Shown here: positions 22,156-29,601 of the stretch, piece after piece
How positions within the stretch are numbered: the stretch's first letter is position 1
Layout: every line of letters starts with the position of its first letter
From: an uncultured Bacilli bacterium
GTDB taxonomy: Bacteria; Bacillota_I; Bacilli_A; RF39; UBA660
NCBI GenBank assembly: GCA_944358775.1
Contig: CALVRU010000011.1
Coordinates: 1-34,245, forward strand
DNA: 34,245 nucleotides
Reading direction: 5' to 3'
The notes under the pieces: generated by a model
What the model was told of the DNA's origin: nothing
Databases searched by the model: none
The model's input: only the letters and a program-made list of their open reading frames with translations
Made by a program: the position numbers and the translations under genes

Positions 22156-24156
22156 ATGAAGAAGAAACGAATGATTTTAGTAGGAAGTATTTTGATCGCG
22201 CTTTTATTCATTACAGTAGGAGTCACGTATGCTTTCTATATCTATCGAGGTCAAGGTCAAAAAGAGAATACAGTAAAGACCGGATCCTTAACTTTTGTCT
22301 ATGATGAACAACGAGCAGAAGGAAATCAAGTGACGCTCACAAATGCGTTTCCAATGACCGATGACCAAGGAAAAGTTCAAACGGGAGAAAATAATGTATT
22401 TGAGTTTCAGATCACTGCAACCACGAAAGGAGCACCTATTTCTTATGAGATCTATTTGACAAAAGAAGAAAGTTCGACGTTATCGGAACAAGTGGTAAAA
22501 ACCTATTTAACGAAAGTAACGGATAATAGTGAAACCGCAGTGGTAGATACGAGAAATCAAAGAGAGATCAACTTGTATAGTGAACTAGGAGATACCACAT
22601 TAGTAGCACAAGGGAAGACGTTGTATCAAGAAACGATCCCAGCCAGTCAAGCAACTTATAATCAAACATTCCGGTATCGGATGTGGATCGATGAAGATGC
22701 AAGTCAAATGCAAGATGGAGAATGGATTTATAATGGAAAGAGTTTCAGTGTGAAAGTCAATGTATATGCATCCAATGAAGAAATGAGAGCTCCATTAGAA
22801 GAAGTATTAGTCTATGAAGATACCACAACGGCAAATGTACCTGAGCTTGCCGAAGGAATGATCCCTGTTGTATATAGTATAACGAAACATGCTTGGGTGA
22901 AACAAGATTTAGAGAAAAGTTATGCGTATCAAGAGCAAGTATGGGCGAATGCAGTAACCGTAGTAGAAAATGGAACGAATACGAGAGAATACTATCAAAA
23001 TGCTCCAGCAGAAACCGTTATACCGATGGAAGATATCAATACGATGTGGGTATGGGTACCAAGATATGAATACCAATATACGAATTTAGGGGATCAATAT
23101 GCAGGAGGCACGAAAGAACAGCCAGGGGAGATAAGCATCAATTTTATTTCAAAAGAGACAACAAGTCCAAGTAGTAGCGAATACAAAGTACATCCAGCCT
23201 TTACCTTTGGTGGAACGGAGTTAAGTGGAATCTGGGTCGGAAAGTTTGAAACGACCGGAACCTTACCGAGTCAAAATTACTGTAGAGATGAAAGTTGTAA
23301 TGTAAGTACAGTTACGATTAAACCAGGAGTAACCTCTTTAAGAAATCAACAAGTAGCAAGTTTGTTCTATATGACAAGAAGTATGCAGACAAACAATGCA
23401 AGTACGTATGGATTTGCAAGTGACAATAGTTATAATATCCATATGGCAAAGAATTCTGAATGGGGAGCAGTTGCTTATTTAAGTCAGAGTCGATATGGAA
23501 AATATGGTAATCCGGATTATGAAGGAGTAAACAAAGAGATTTATCAAAACAAATCTTCTTCTTTCATTACAGGAAGTAGCAATGGAACGCCAAGTACCGA
23601 AAGTACGAATCCTCAAGTGAGTTATGATACACCTTATTCTGGATATGGGGCATCTACTACTGGAACCATTTATGGTATCTATGATATGAGTGGCGGATCA
23701 TGGGAATATGTGATGGGAAATTATAATCGATATTCTGGATATACAGCACGAAGTTACACTATAGAGGAAGCGAAAACAATTTTAGGAAGAACAGACAATC
23801 AAGCGATTGGAATCTGGAATAGTGGATTTAATGGTCCAGTATATGGAAAAGATAGTGATGGAAGTGAAATGAGTTGGACAACAGGAGTTGAATTTCCAGA
23901 AGAGAAGTACTTCGATTTATATACAACTTCGAATGGAACAACAGCATGTAATGGAGCATGTGATGGCCATGCTTTAACGGAAACAGCCGGATGGTATGGC
24001 GATTATGCAGGATTTGTAAATGCAGCTATTCCTTGGTTCAGTCGTGGTGGTAACTGGAGCTACACTACGAGTGCCGGTGTGTTCTGTTCCTTCAGCACGA
24101 GCGGTTACGCGGGTGGCAGCAGCGCGTCTCGGGCGGTGTTGGTTCCTATGATTTAA
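22156..24156 (+). CDS. Surface protein 3: TasA-like N-terminus, C-type-lectin/FGE-like domain, intact DGR-like tail
   Basis: 666 aa. A membrane segment (about 6-26) is followed by TYAFYIYRGQGQKENTVKTG, resembling TasA/camelysin proteins processed by SipW. A beta-rich stretch (about 40-215) and a linker (DTTTANVPELAEGMIPV) lead to the domain beginning INTMWVWVPRYEYQYTN (about 295). The FGE/C-type-lectin core is GTIYGIYDMSGGSWEYVMGN; the tail is RGGNW...SAGVF...ASRAVLVPMI. This is the complete member of the family: anchor, domain and GC-rich variable region all intact. In known DGR systems such tails form the ligand-binding face. Whether it stays membrane-anchored or is cleaved and polymerised is not shown. 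Start ATG 22156 chosen by the ribosome site and similarity to gene 1. Confidence 0.8.
   Translation: MKKKRMILVGSILIALLFITVGVTYAFYIYRGQGQKENTVKTGSLTFVYDEQRAEGNQVTLTNAFPMTDDQGKVQTGENNVFEFQITATTKGAPISYEIYLTKEESSTLSEQVVKTYLTKVTDNSETAVVDTRNQREINLYSELGDTTLVAQGKTLYQETIPASQATYNQTFRYRMWIDEDASQMQDGEWIYNGKSFSVKVNVYASNEEMRAPLEEVLVYEDTTTANVPELAEGMIPVVYSITKHAWVKQDLEKSYAYQEQVWANAVTVVENGTNTREYYQNAPAETVIPMEDINTMWVWVPRYEYQYTNLGDQYAGGTKEQPGEISINFISKETTSPSSSEYKVHPAFTFGGTELSGIWVGKFETTGTLPSQNYCRDESCNVSTVTIKPGVTSLRNQQVASLFYMTRSMQTNNASTYGFASDNSYNIHMAKNSEWGAVAYLSQSRYGKYGNPDYEGVNKEIYQNKSSSFITGSSNGTPSTESTNPQVSYDTPYSGYGASTTGTIYGIYDMSGGSWEYVMGNYNRYSGYTARSYTIEEAKTILGRTDNQAIGIWNSGFNGPVYGKDSDGSEMSWTTGVEFPEEKYFDLYTTSNGTTACNGACDGHALTETAGWYGDYAGFVNAAIPWFSRGGNWSYTTSAGVFCSFSTSGYAGGSSASRAVLVPMI
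24031..24140 (+). repeat. Putative DGR variable region VR3
   Basis: These 110 bases are about 61% GC by my count; the 70 bases at 23911-23980 are about 40%. Most variable codons end in C or T and encode S, T, Y, G, C or F, the set produced when AAC or AAT template codons mutate at both adenines. Invariant scaffold codons are shared with VR2. The end GCGTCTCGGGCGGTG is a candidate homing initiation site and a hairpin follows at 24171. Confidence 0.7.
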
Positions 24157-24170
24157 AACTAGAAAATAAT

Positions 24171-24204
24171 AAAAGCAACTTTATTAGTAAAGCTGCTTTT
24201 TATG
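24171..24204. terminator. Terminator between surface gene 3 and lexA
   Basis: AAAAGCA/TGCTTTT and CTTTA/TAAAG stems (24171-24200) separated by one A-C mismatch, loop TTAG, then T-rich sequence. A-rich on the left side, so it may work for both convergent genes. Confidence 0.75.
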
Positions 24205-24207
24205 TTT

Positions 24208-24825
24208 CTATAATTTTCGATATAGGCCAATTGCTTTTCCGAGAATGGTTACATTTTTTAAGATAATAGGTGCCATCGTATCATTTTCTGGCTGTAAACG
24301 GAAGTATCCATCCTCTTTATAGAACGTTTTGATTGTTACTTCGTTTTCATCATTCATAGCGACTACCGTGTCACCATTTCGAGCCGTGTTTTGTCGCTGT
24401 ACAATTACGATGTCGCCATCGTAGATGCCAACATTAATCATGGATTCACCGCTTACTTTTAAAGTGAAGACTTCTTCTTTACGAGGAATTAAATTAGCTG
24501 GTAATGCAAAAAACTCGTCAGGCATTTCAATCGCTTCGATTGGACTACCAGCAGTAACTTTTCCAAGAAGTGGGACTTGAATGACATCTTCATCTTTCTC
24601 TTCTAATTCATTTGGAACTAATAGTTCGATCGTTCTATTTTTTGCATTTCCTTTTTTAATATAACCCTTTTCGGCAAGTTTCGTGATATGAAATTGGATG
24701 GTGGCTGGACTTTTTAAATCGAGAATACTACCAATTTCTCGTACCGTTGGTGGATAGCCATTATTGACAATAAATTCTTTAATTACTTGTAGAATATCGC
24801 TTTGTCTTTTTGTTAACTTTTCCAT
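24208..24825 (-). CDS. lexA: LexA repressor
   Basis: The 205-aa protein has a winged helix-turn-helix (QSDILQVIKEFI, PPTVREIG, SPATIQFHITKLAEKGYI), the self-cleavage site A92-G93 in VTAGSP, catalytic S128 in SGESM and K166 in EVTIK. It represses the SOS regulon and is cleaved when RecA filaments form. AGGAGG precedes the start. Two SOS-box-like sites lie between it and the divergent small gene, so it is autoregulated. Confidence 0.97.
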   Translation of the reverse strand: MEKLTKRQSDILQVIKEFIVNNGYPPTVREIGSILDLKSPATIQFHITKLAEKGYIKKGNAKNRTIELLVPNELEEKDEDVIQVPLLGKVTAGSPIEAIEMPDEFFALPANLIPRKEEVFTLKVSGESMINVGIYDGDIVIVQRQNTARNGDTVVAMNDENEVTIKTFYKEDGYFRLQPENDTMAPIILKNVTILGKAIGLYRKL

Positions 24826-24845
24826 TTCAATCCTCCTCTATTTAC

Positions 24846-24884
24846 ACTTTACCATAGGAAGTGTAAAATGTCAAACAAATGTTC
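24846..24884 (-). promoter_or_regulatory. lexA promoter with SOS box
   Basis: On the minus strand TTGACA (24874-24869), 17-base spacer, TAAAGT (24851-24846). The box GAACATTTGTTT (24884-24873, minus strand) overlaps the -35 and fits the Bacillota LexA site GAACRNRYGTTY with one mismatch. Confidence 0.7.
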
Positions 24885-24903
24885 AAAAAATAGTTCTAGA
24901 CCA

Positions 24904-24932
24904 TTGACACGTACATCTGTTCGATATATAAT
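24904..24932 (+). promoter_or_regulatory. SOS-controlled promoter of the 49-aa gene
   Basis: Consensus TTGACA (24904-24909), 17-base spacer, TATAAT (24927-24932). The spacer holds CGTACATCTGTTCG (24910-24923); its complement CGAACAGATGTACG matches the LexA box CGAACRNRYGTTYG at 13 of 14 positions. LexA bound there would cover the spacer and block polymerase. Confidence 0.8.
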
Positions 24933-24957
24933 TGAAGTACAAAAGGGAGGAAAGAAT

Positions 24958-25107
24958 ATGAAAACAAAAATGAGTTTAAAATTGATTTTAGGAGTTTATC
25001 TTGTGATCGCTTTCGTCACTATGATTTCTATGAATCGCTTTGAAAAATTGGAGAGTCAAGAAGATGTAATGAAGCAAAACGAGATCGCTTTGCTTCATGT
25101 AAATTAG
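24958..25107 (+). CDS. SOS-regulated 49-aa membrane protein
   Basis: ATG 24958 follows AGGGAGG. The product has a short basic N-terminus, one membrane helix (about 7-23, KLILGVYLVIAFVTMI) and a polar C-terminal tail of about 25 residues (RFEKLESQEDVMKQNE). The gene is divergent from lexA and has a perfect promoter with a LexA box. In Bacillus the same position holds yneA, a membrane-anchored SOS inhibitor of cell division; YneA is longer and has a LysM domain, which is absent here. Function as a division inhibitor is inferred from place, control and topology; a TisB-like toxin is the alternative. The longer frame from 24868 runs through the promoter and is wrong. Confidence 0.8.
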   Translation: MKTKMSLKLILGVYLVIAFVTMISMNRFEKLESQEDVMKQNEIALLHVN

Positions 25108-25108
25108 T

Positions 25109-25138
25109 TTGGTAATACGATGGAAAGCATGGTATAAT
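25109..25138 (+). promoter_or_regulatory. Promoter of polA
   Basis: TTGGTA (25109-25114), 18-base spacer, TATAAT (25133-25138), just upstream of the polA ribosome site. Confidence 0.65.
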
Positions 25139-25155
25139 CGAAGTAGGTGAGTAAA

Positions 25156-27789
25156 ATGAAAAAGGTAATACTAATCGATGGTAACAACATCTTATTTCGA
25201 AGTTATTATGCAACCGCATATAATGGTAACGTCATGAAAAATTCGAAAGGTTTTCCAACGAATGCACTTTATGGATTTATTAATATGATTAATAAAATTT
25301 TAAGGGAAGAGAAACCAGAATATGTCATGATTGCATTTGATAAAGGAAAAACTTTTCGTCATGACAAATATCAAGATTATAAAGGCGGCCGTCAGGAGAC
25401 TCCGGAGGAGTTAAAAGCACAGTTTCCAATTGCCAAAGAGTTGTCCGAAGCGATGGGGCTTACTCATGTCGAGATCGACAATTATGAAGCGGACGATATT
25501 ATTGGAACATATGCTAAAAAAATCAATGAGGATGATCAGTTTATTGGTACAATTATCAGTAGCGATAAAGATTTACTTCAGTTAATTACGAAAGAAATCG
25601 ATGTTAAATTATTGAAACAAACGGGATTTATTCGGATGGATGAGAAAACGTTTCAAGAAACATATGGTGTCGAACCGATTCACATGATTGATTTGAAAGC
25701 TTTAATGGGTGATCCGAGTGATAATATTCCTGGAGTAAAGGGAATTGGCGAAAAAACGGCGATTAATTTATTAAAAGAATTTCATGATGTCGATAATCTG
25801 TATGCTCATATTGATGAAGTGAAAGGAAAAGTAAAAGAAAAATTGCTTGCCGATAAAGAAAAAGCATACATGAGTTTGGATTTGGCGACCATTTATACTC
25901 AAGTACCGATCGATACTTCTTTTGAAAAAATAAGGTATCGCGGAATTGATTCTTTGAAATATATTTCTTTATTAGAAGAATTGGAATTTTATTCGTTGAT
26001 TAAGAAATTGGATATTCCACGAGATCTTCTCAAAAAAGAACAAGATAAATTGGAAATCGATGATAGTATGATTCGGATTATTCATACAAAAGAGGAATTG
26101 TTAGAGATAAAATTTCAACATTCTTATGCAGTGTATTTAGAAATACTAGGATCGAATTATCACAAAGATCCAATTTTAGGAGTTGGAATTTACCAAAAAG
26201 AACAACAACTGTATATTCCGTTTGATGTGCTAATCCAAGTGCCAGATTTCTTCCTGGATCATCAAGAAAAATATACTTATGATTTAAAAAAATTACTTGT
26301 TCCATTAAAATATCACGGAATGCGGATGAAACATTGTAATTGTGATTTGATGATTGCAGCGTATTTATTAAACAAAACAATAAAAGATGATATTGCTTAT
26401 CTAGCAAACAATATGGGATACGCCATTCCTTTTTATGAGGATATATATGGTGCCAATACGAAAATCAAAGAGCCGTTAGAACCGATTATTGCCAAGAATT
26501 GTATTGAGAAAGCAAAATTTATTTATGATACGAAAGATGTTTTTTTGAAAGAACTACAAGAAGAGGAACAGGTTTCTCTATTTGAAGAAATCGAAATGCC
26601 ACTTGTCAAAGTACTTGCCGATATGGAATATACCGGGATTCATGTGGATGTTCCTTATCTACAGAAATTAAGTCAAGAATTGAAAACAAAAATGGACGAT
26701 GTCGAAAAACAGATCTTTCAAGATGCCGGTATAGAATTTAATTTAATGAGTCCGAAACAATTAGGCGAAGTGCTATTTGTTAAGATGCAAATCCCTTATC
26801 CAAAACGAGTAAAAGATAATAATTATTCGACTTCGAAAGATATTCTTGATAAGCTAGCACCATTTTATCCGATTGTTCAGAAGGTGTTGGACTATCGTAT
26901 TTTGGCAAAATTGTATACGAATTATACGATTGGTCTTTTAAATGAAGTCAAAGAGGATGGCAAGATACATACCATTTATACGCAGACTTTAACTAGAACG
27001 GGTCGCCTCTCTAGTATCAGTCCTAATTTACAAAATATCCCGGCTCGTTCTGAATATGCAAAGTTGATTCGTCAAGCGTTTATTCCGTCGCCTGGAAATG
27101 TCTTGTTATCGAGCGATTATTCGCAAATTGAATTGCGTATTTTCGCCCATATGGCACATGCCGAGAATTTAATCGAAGCATTCCGGGAAGGAAAAGATAT
27201 TCATACGAAGACAGCGATGGATATTTTCCATGTTCCAGAAGAGCAGGTGACAAAGGATATGCGTCGAAGTGCAAAAGCGGTCAATTTCGGGATCATCTAT
27301 GGAATTAGTAGTTTCGGTCTCAGTGAAGACTTGGGTATCGATATTGCTTCAGCAAAAGCGTTTATCAATGACTATCTTTCGACTTTCCCAGGAATTAAAG
27401 AATATATGGATGACGTCATTGCAAAAGCTCATAAATTAGGTTATGTGAAAACAATTATGAATCGTAAGCGCGTGATCGATGAACTCCATAATAAAAACTA
27501 TATGGTTCGGTCGCAAGGAGAACGAATGGCTCTTAATACACCGATTCAAGGAAGTAGTGCCGATATTTTGAAAAAAGCGATGATCGAAATTTATCAGCGT
27601 TTGAATGAAATGCATTTAAAGAGTAAAATGCTTTTACAGGTTCACGACGAACTTGTCTTCGATGTTCCGAAAGAGGAAATTGAAACATTAAGCGCGCTCG
27701 TACGAGATATAATGGAAAATACGTATCGTTTGTCTGTTCCTTTAAAAGTAGATATCGAATACGGAGAAAATTGGTTCGAAGCAAAATAG
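25156..27789 (+). CDS. polA: DNA polymerase I
   Basis: The 877-aa protein has an N-terminal 5' nuclease (MKKVILIDGNNILFRSYYA, YEADDIIGT, SSDKDLLQL, GDPSDNIPGVKGIG), a central 3'-5' exonuclease-like region (about 300-470) that seems to lack the catalytic acids, as in Bacillus Pol I, and a family A polymerase with motif A DYSQIELRIF (near 655), motif B RRSAKAVNFGIIYG (near 700) and motif C VHDELVF (near 829). It fills gaps in repair and removes Okazaki primers. ATG 25156 follows AGGTGAG; GTG 25147 overlaps that site. Its position next to lexA/SOS genes is consistent with repair. Confidence 0.96.
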   Translation: MKKVILIDGNNILFRSYYATAYNGNVMKNSKGFPTNALYGFINMINKILREEKPEYVMIAFDKGKTFRHDKYQDYKGGRQETPEELKAQFPIAKELSEAMGLTHVEIDNYEADDIIGTYAKKINEDDQFIGTIISSDKDLLQLITKEIDVKLLKQTGFIRMDEKTFQETYGVEPIHMIDLKALMGDPSDNIPGVKGIGEKTAINLLKEFHDVDNLYAHIDEVKGKVKEKLLADKEKAYMSLDLATIYTQVPIDTSFEKIRYRGIDSLKYISLLEELEFYSLIKKLDIPRDLLKKEQDKLEIDDSMIRIIHTKEELLEIKFQHSYAVYLEILGSNYHKDPILGVGIYQKEQQLYIPFDVLIQVPDFFLDHQEKYTYDLKKLLVPLKYHGMRMKHCNCDLMIAAYLLNKTIKDDIAYLANNMGYAIPFYEDIYGANTKIKEPLEPIIAKNCIEKAKFIYDTKDVFLKELQEEEQVSLFEEIEMPLVKVLADMEYTGIHVDVPYLQKLSQELKTKMDDVEKQIFQDAGIEFNLMSPKQLGEVLFVKMQIPYPKRVKDNNYSTSKDILDKLAPFYPIVQKVLDYRILAKLYTNYTIGLLNEVKEDGKIHTIYTQTLTRTGRLSSISPNLQNIPARSEYAKLIRQAFIPSPGNVLLSSDYSQIELRIFAHMAHAENLIEAFREGKDIHTKTAMDIFHVPEEQVTKDMRRSAKAVNFGIIYGISSFGLSEDLGIDIASAKAFINDYLSTFPGIKEYMDDVIAKAHKLGYVKTIMNRKRVIDELHNKNYMVRSQGERMALNTPIQGSSADILKKAMIEIYQRLNEMHLKSKMLLQVHDELVFDVPKEEIETLSALVRDIMENTYRLSVPLKVDIEYGENWFEAK

Positions 27790-27847
27790 CACATTCGTCC
27801 ACACCTCTTATATTTCTAAGCATATAAGAATAAATAGGAGGTGAATT

Positions 27848-28654
27848 ATGAAAAGTTCCAGAGTATTGTTAATCAGTATGGTTACCAATACTTTTTTGTC
27901 TTTTTTGAAAATTTTGGGAGGTATGATAGGAAATAGTCAATCTCTTTTGGTCAATGGATTTTATTCGCTTAGTGATTTGATCACCGATTTGATTGCCTTT
28001 GTTGGTGATGTGCTCGTAAGACGACCGGCTTCTCAAAAATATCCGTTAGGTTATGGAAAATTAGAGTATTTTATCAGCTTTTTAATTGGCGGTGCAATTT
28101 TATTTTTAGGAATCGAATGTTTGCTTCATTCGTTTGAAACGGATATTTTTTGGCCTGGAAAAATAGTATTATTCATTTTGATTGTCAGTTTATTCGCAAA
28201 GCTAATTGTCTGTTCTTTTCTTTATCGAGTTGGCAAAAAAGAAAACAATCCTATTTTGCTTTCTTCTTTTCGGGAGTCTTTCTTAGATGGAATTTCATCG
28301 CTCGTTCTTTTCTTTCTTTTGACGATTACGTATCTTTTCCCAAATCTTACTTTTCTCGATCAACTTGGTAGCTTGCTGATGAGCGGCACGATTTTACTAG
28401 TCGGAGTTTTTATGATGATCGAGAATGTTCAATTGCTACTTGATAAAGCAGTATCGATTGACGAAATCGCTGGCTTAAAATTATTCTTATTACAAAGTCA
28501 TTATGATATTAGCAAGACATGGTTAATACCATATGGAACTTATTATCATTTGATAATTCAAACAGAAGAGGGTTCTTTTTCCGAATTACAAAAGCAAAAA
28601 GAAAAAATATTATCTTCTTTTTCCAGAATAAAATATGTTACAATAAGAATCTAG
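27848..28654 (+). CDS. Cation diffusion facilitator transporter
   Basis: The 268-aa protein has about six membrane helices and a short C-terminal domain. The TM2 signature NGFYSLSDLITD (36-47) keeps both metal aspartates D43 and D47, and the following loop has PLGYGKLEYFISF. In TM5 the usual HxxxD of zinc transporters appears as ESFLD (E143, D147). CDF proteins export divalent metals by proton exchange. The altered TM5 site hints at a metal other than zinc, for example manganese or iron, but this is inference. TAGGAGGTGA precedes the start. Gene order polA-CDF-mutM suggests one transcript. Confidence 0.85.
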   Translation: MKSSRVLLISMVTNTFLSFLKILGGMIGNSQSLLVNGFYSLSDLITDLIAFVGDVLVRRPASQKYPLGYGKLEYFISFLIGGAILFLGIECLLHSFETDIFWPGKIVLFILIVSLFAKLIVCSFLYRVGKKENNPILLSSFRESFLDGISSLVLFFLLTITYLFPNLTFLDQLGSLLMSGTILLVGVFMMIENVQLLLDKAVSIDEIAGLKLFLLQSHYDISKTWLIPYGTYYHLIIQTEEGSFSELQKQKEKILSSFSRIKYVTIRI

Positions 28655-28669
28655 AAAAGAGGGATTATT

Positions 28670-29509
28670 ATGCCGGAGAAGCCAGAAGTAATTACGGTGG
28701 CAAAATCGCTAGAAAGATCGTTGATCGGTCGAAAAATTCAAAAAGTGGAAGTATATTATGAAAATATTATTGCTTATCCTAAAGTGGAAGCGTTTCAAAA
28801 AGAACTAGCAGAGGAGACGATCGAACAAATTGATACACGTGGGAAATGGCTTGTGTTTACGCTAAGTTCCAAGATATTACTTGTTCACTTGCGAATGGAA
28901 GGTAAATTTTTATTTCGACCAATCGGTAGTCCACGTAGCAAACATGAGCACGTTTCTTTCTTTTTGAATAACGATATGGAATGGCGATATCACGATACAC
29001 GAAAATTCGGAAGAATGATTTTGTATCCGAAAGAGGAATTGCTCGATAAGAAACCATTTAACGAACTAGGGTATGAATATAACGATCCAAATTTGACAAA
29101 AGAATATTTGTTCACGGCTTTTCAAAAACGCCATATTCCGATCAAAACAGTATTATTAGATCAATCGATTATTGCTGGAATCGGTAATATTTATGCCGAT
29201 GAAATCTTATTTTTGAGCCGAATTCATCCGTCTACATTGGCCTCTTCGCTTTCGAAACAGAAGTGTCAAAGAATTGTCGAAAATACGAAGGATGTTTTAA
29301 TGCGGGCAATTCAATTGGGCGGAACGACGATTCATTCTTTTTCTTCGCAAGAAGGCGTTCACGGAAAGTTTCAAAATGAATTGTTAGTACACGGTCAAAA
29401 GAAATGTCCTTATTGCCAGACGGATATTAAGAAGATTTATATTGGCGGAAGAGGAACGTATTATTGTCCCCGGTGTCAAAGAGTGCAAAGAAAGAAAGTG
29501 AAAGCATAA
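28670..29509 (+). CDS. mutM: Formamidopyrimidine-DNA glycosylase
   Basis: The 279-aa protein begins MPEKPEVITVAKSLE; after Met removal the catalytic Pro1 and Glu2 are in place (Lys replaces the usual Leu at position 4). The helix-two-turn-helix region has LLDQSIIAGIGNIYADEILF and the C-terminal zinc finger CPYC...CPRCQR with GGRGTYYC. It removes 8-oxoguanine and FaPy lesions. In Bacillus mutM follows polA; here a CDF gene sits between them. Start follows AGAGGG. Confidence 0.95.
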   Translation: MPEKPEVITVAKSLERSLIGRKIQKVEVYYENIIAYPKVEAFQKELAEETIEQIDTRGKWLVFTLSSKILLVHLRMEGKFLFRPIGSPRSKHEHVSFFLNNDMEWRYHDTRKFGRMILYPKEELLDKKPFNELGYEYNDPNLTKEYLFTAFQKRHIPIKTVLLDQSIIAGIGNIYADEILFLSRIHPSTLASSLSKQKCQRIVENTKDVLMRAIQLGGTTIHSFSSQEGVHGKFQNELLVHGQKKCPYCQTDIKKIYIGGRGTYYCPRCQRVQRKKVKA

Positions 29510-29561
29510 GGTTTTCTCTTTTTTCTTGCAATTTTTTCTATACAAGCGAACAGTTTTGTAG

Positions 29562-29567
29562 TATAAT
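29562..29567 (+). promoter_or_regulatory. -10 box for pyk
   Basis: TATAAT 34 bases before the pyk start; no clear -35 at the expected distance. Confidence 0.5.
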
Positions 29568-29601
29568 GAATACTGTTTCGAAAAAAGAGAGGTAGTTTTA
29601 A

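Noticed and set aside
5999-24156. DGR reverse transcriptase or template repeat inside the window
   Set aside because: No reverse transcriptase motif (YxDD) occurs in the proteins and I saw no AAC/AAT-rich copy of the tails on either strand; the search by eye may miss a short template.
24868-24957. Longer form of the SOS small protein
   Set aside because: The upstream part of the frame runs through the LexA boxes and promoter.
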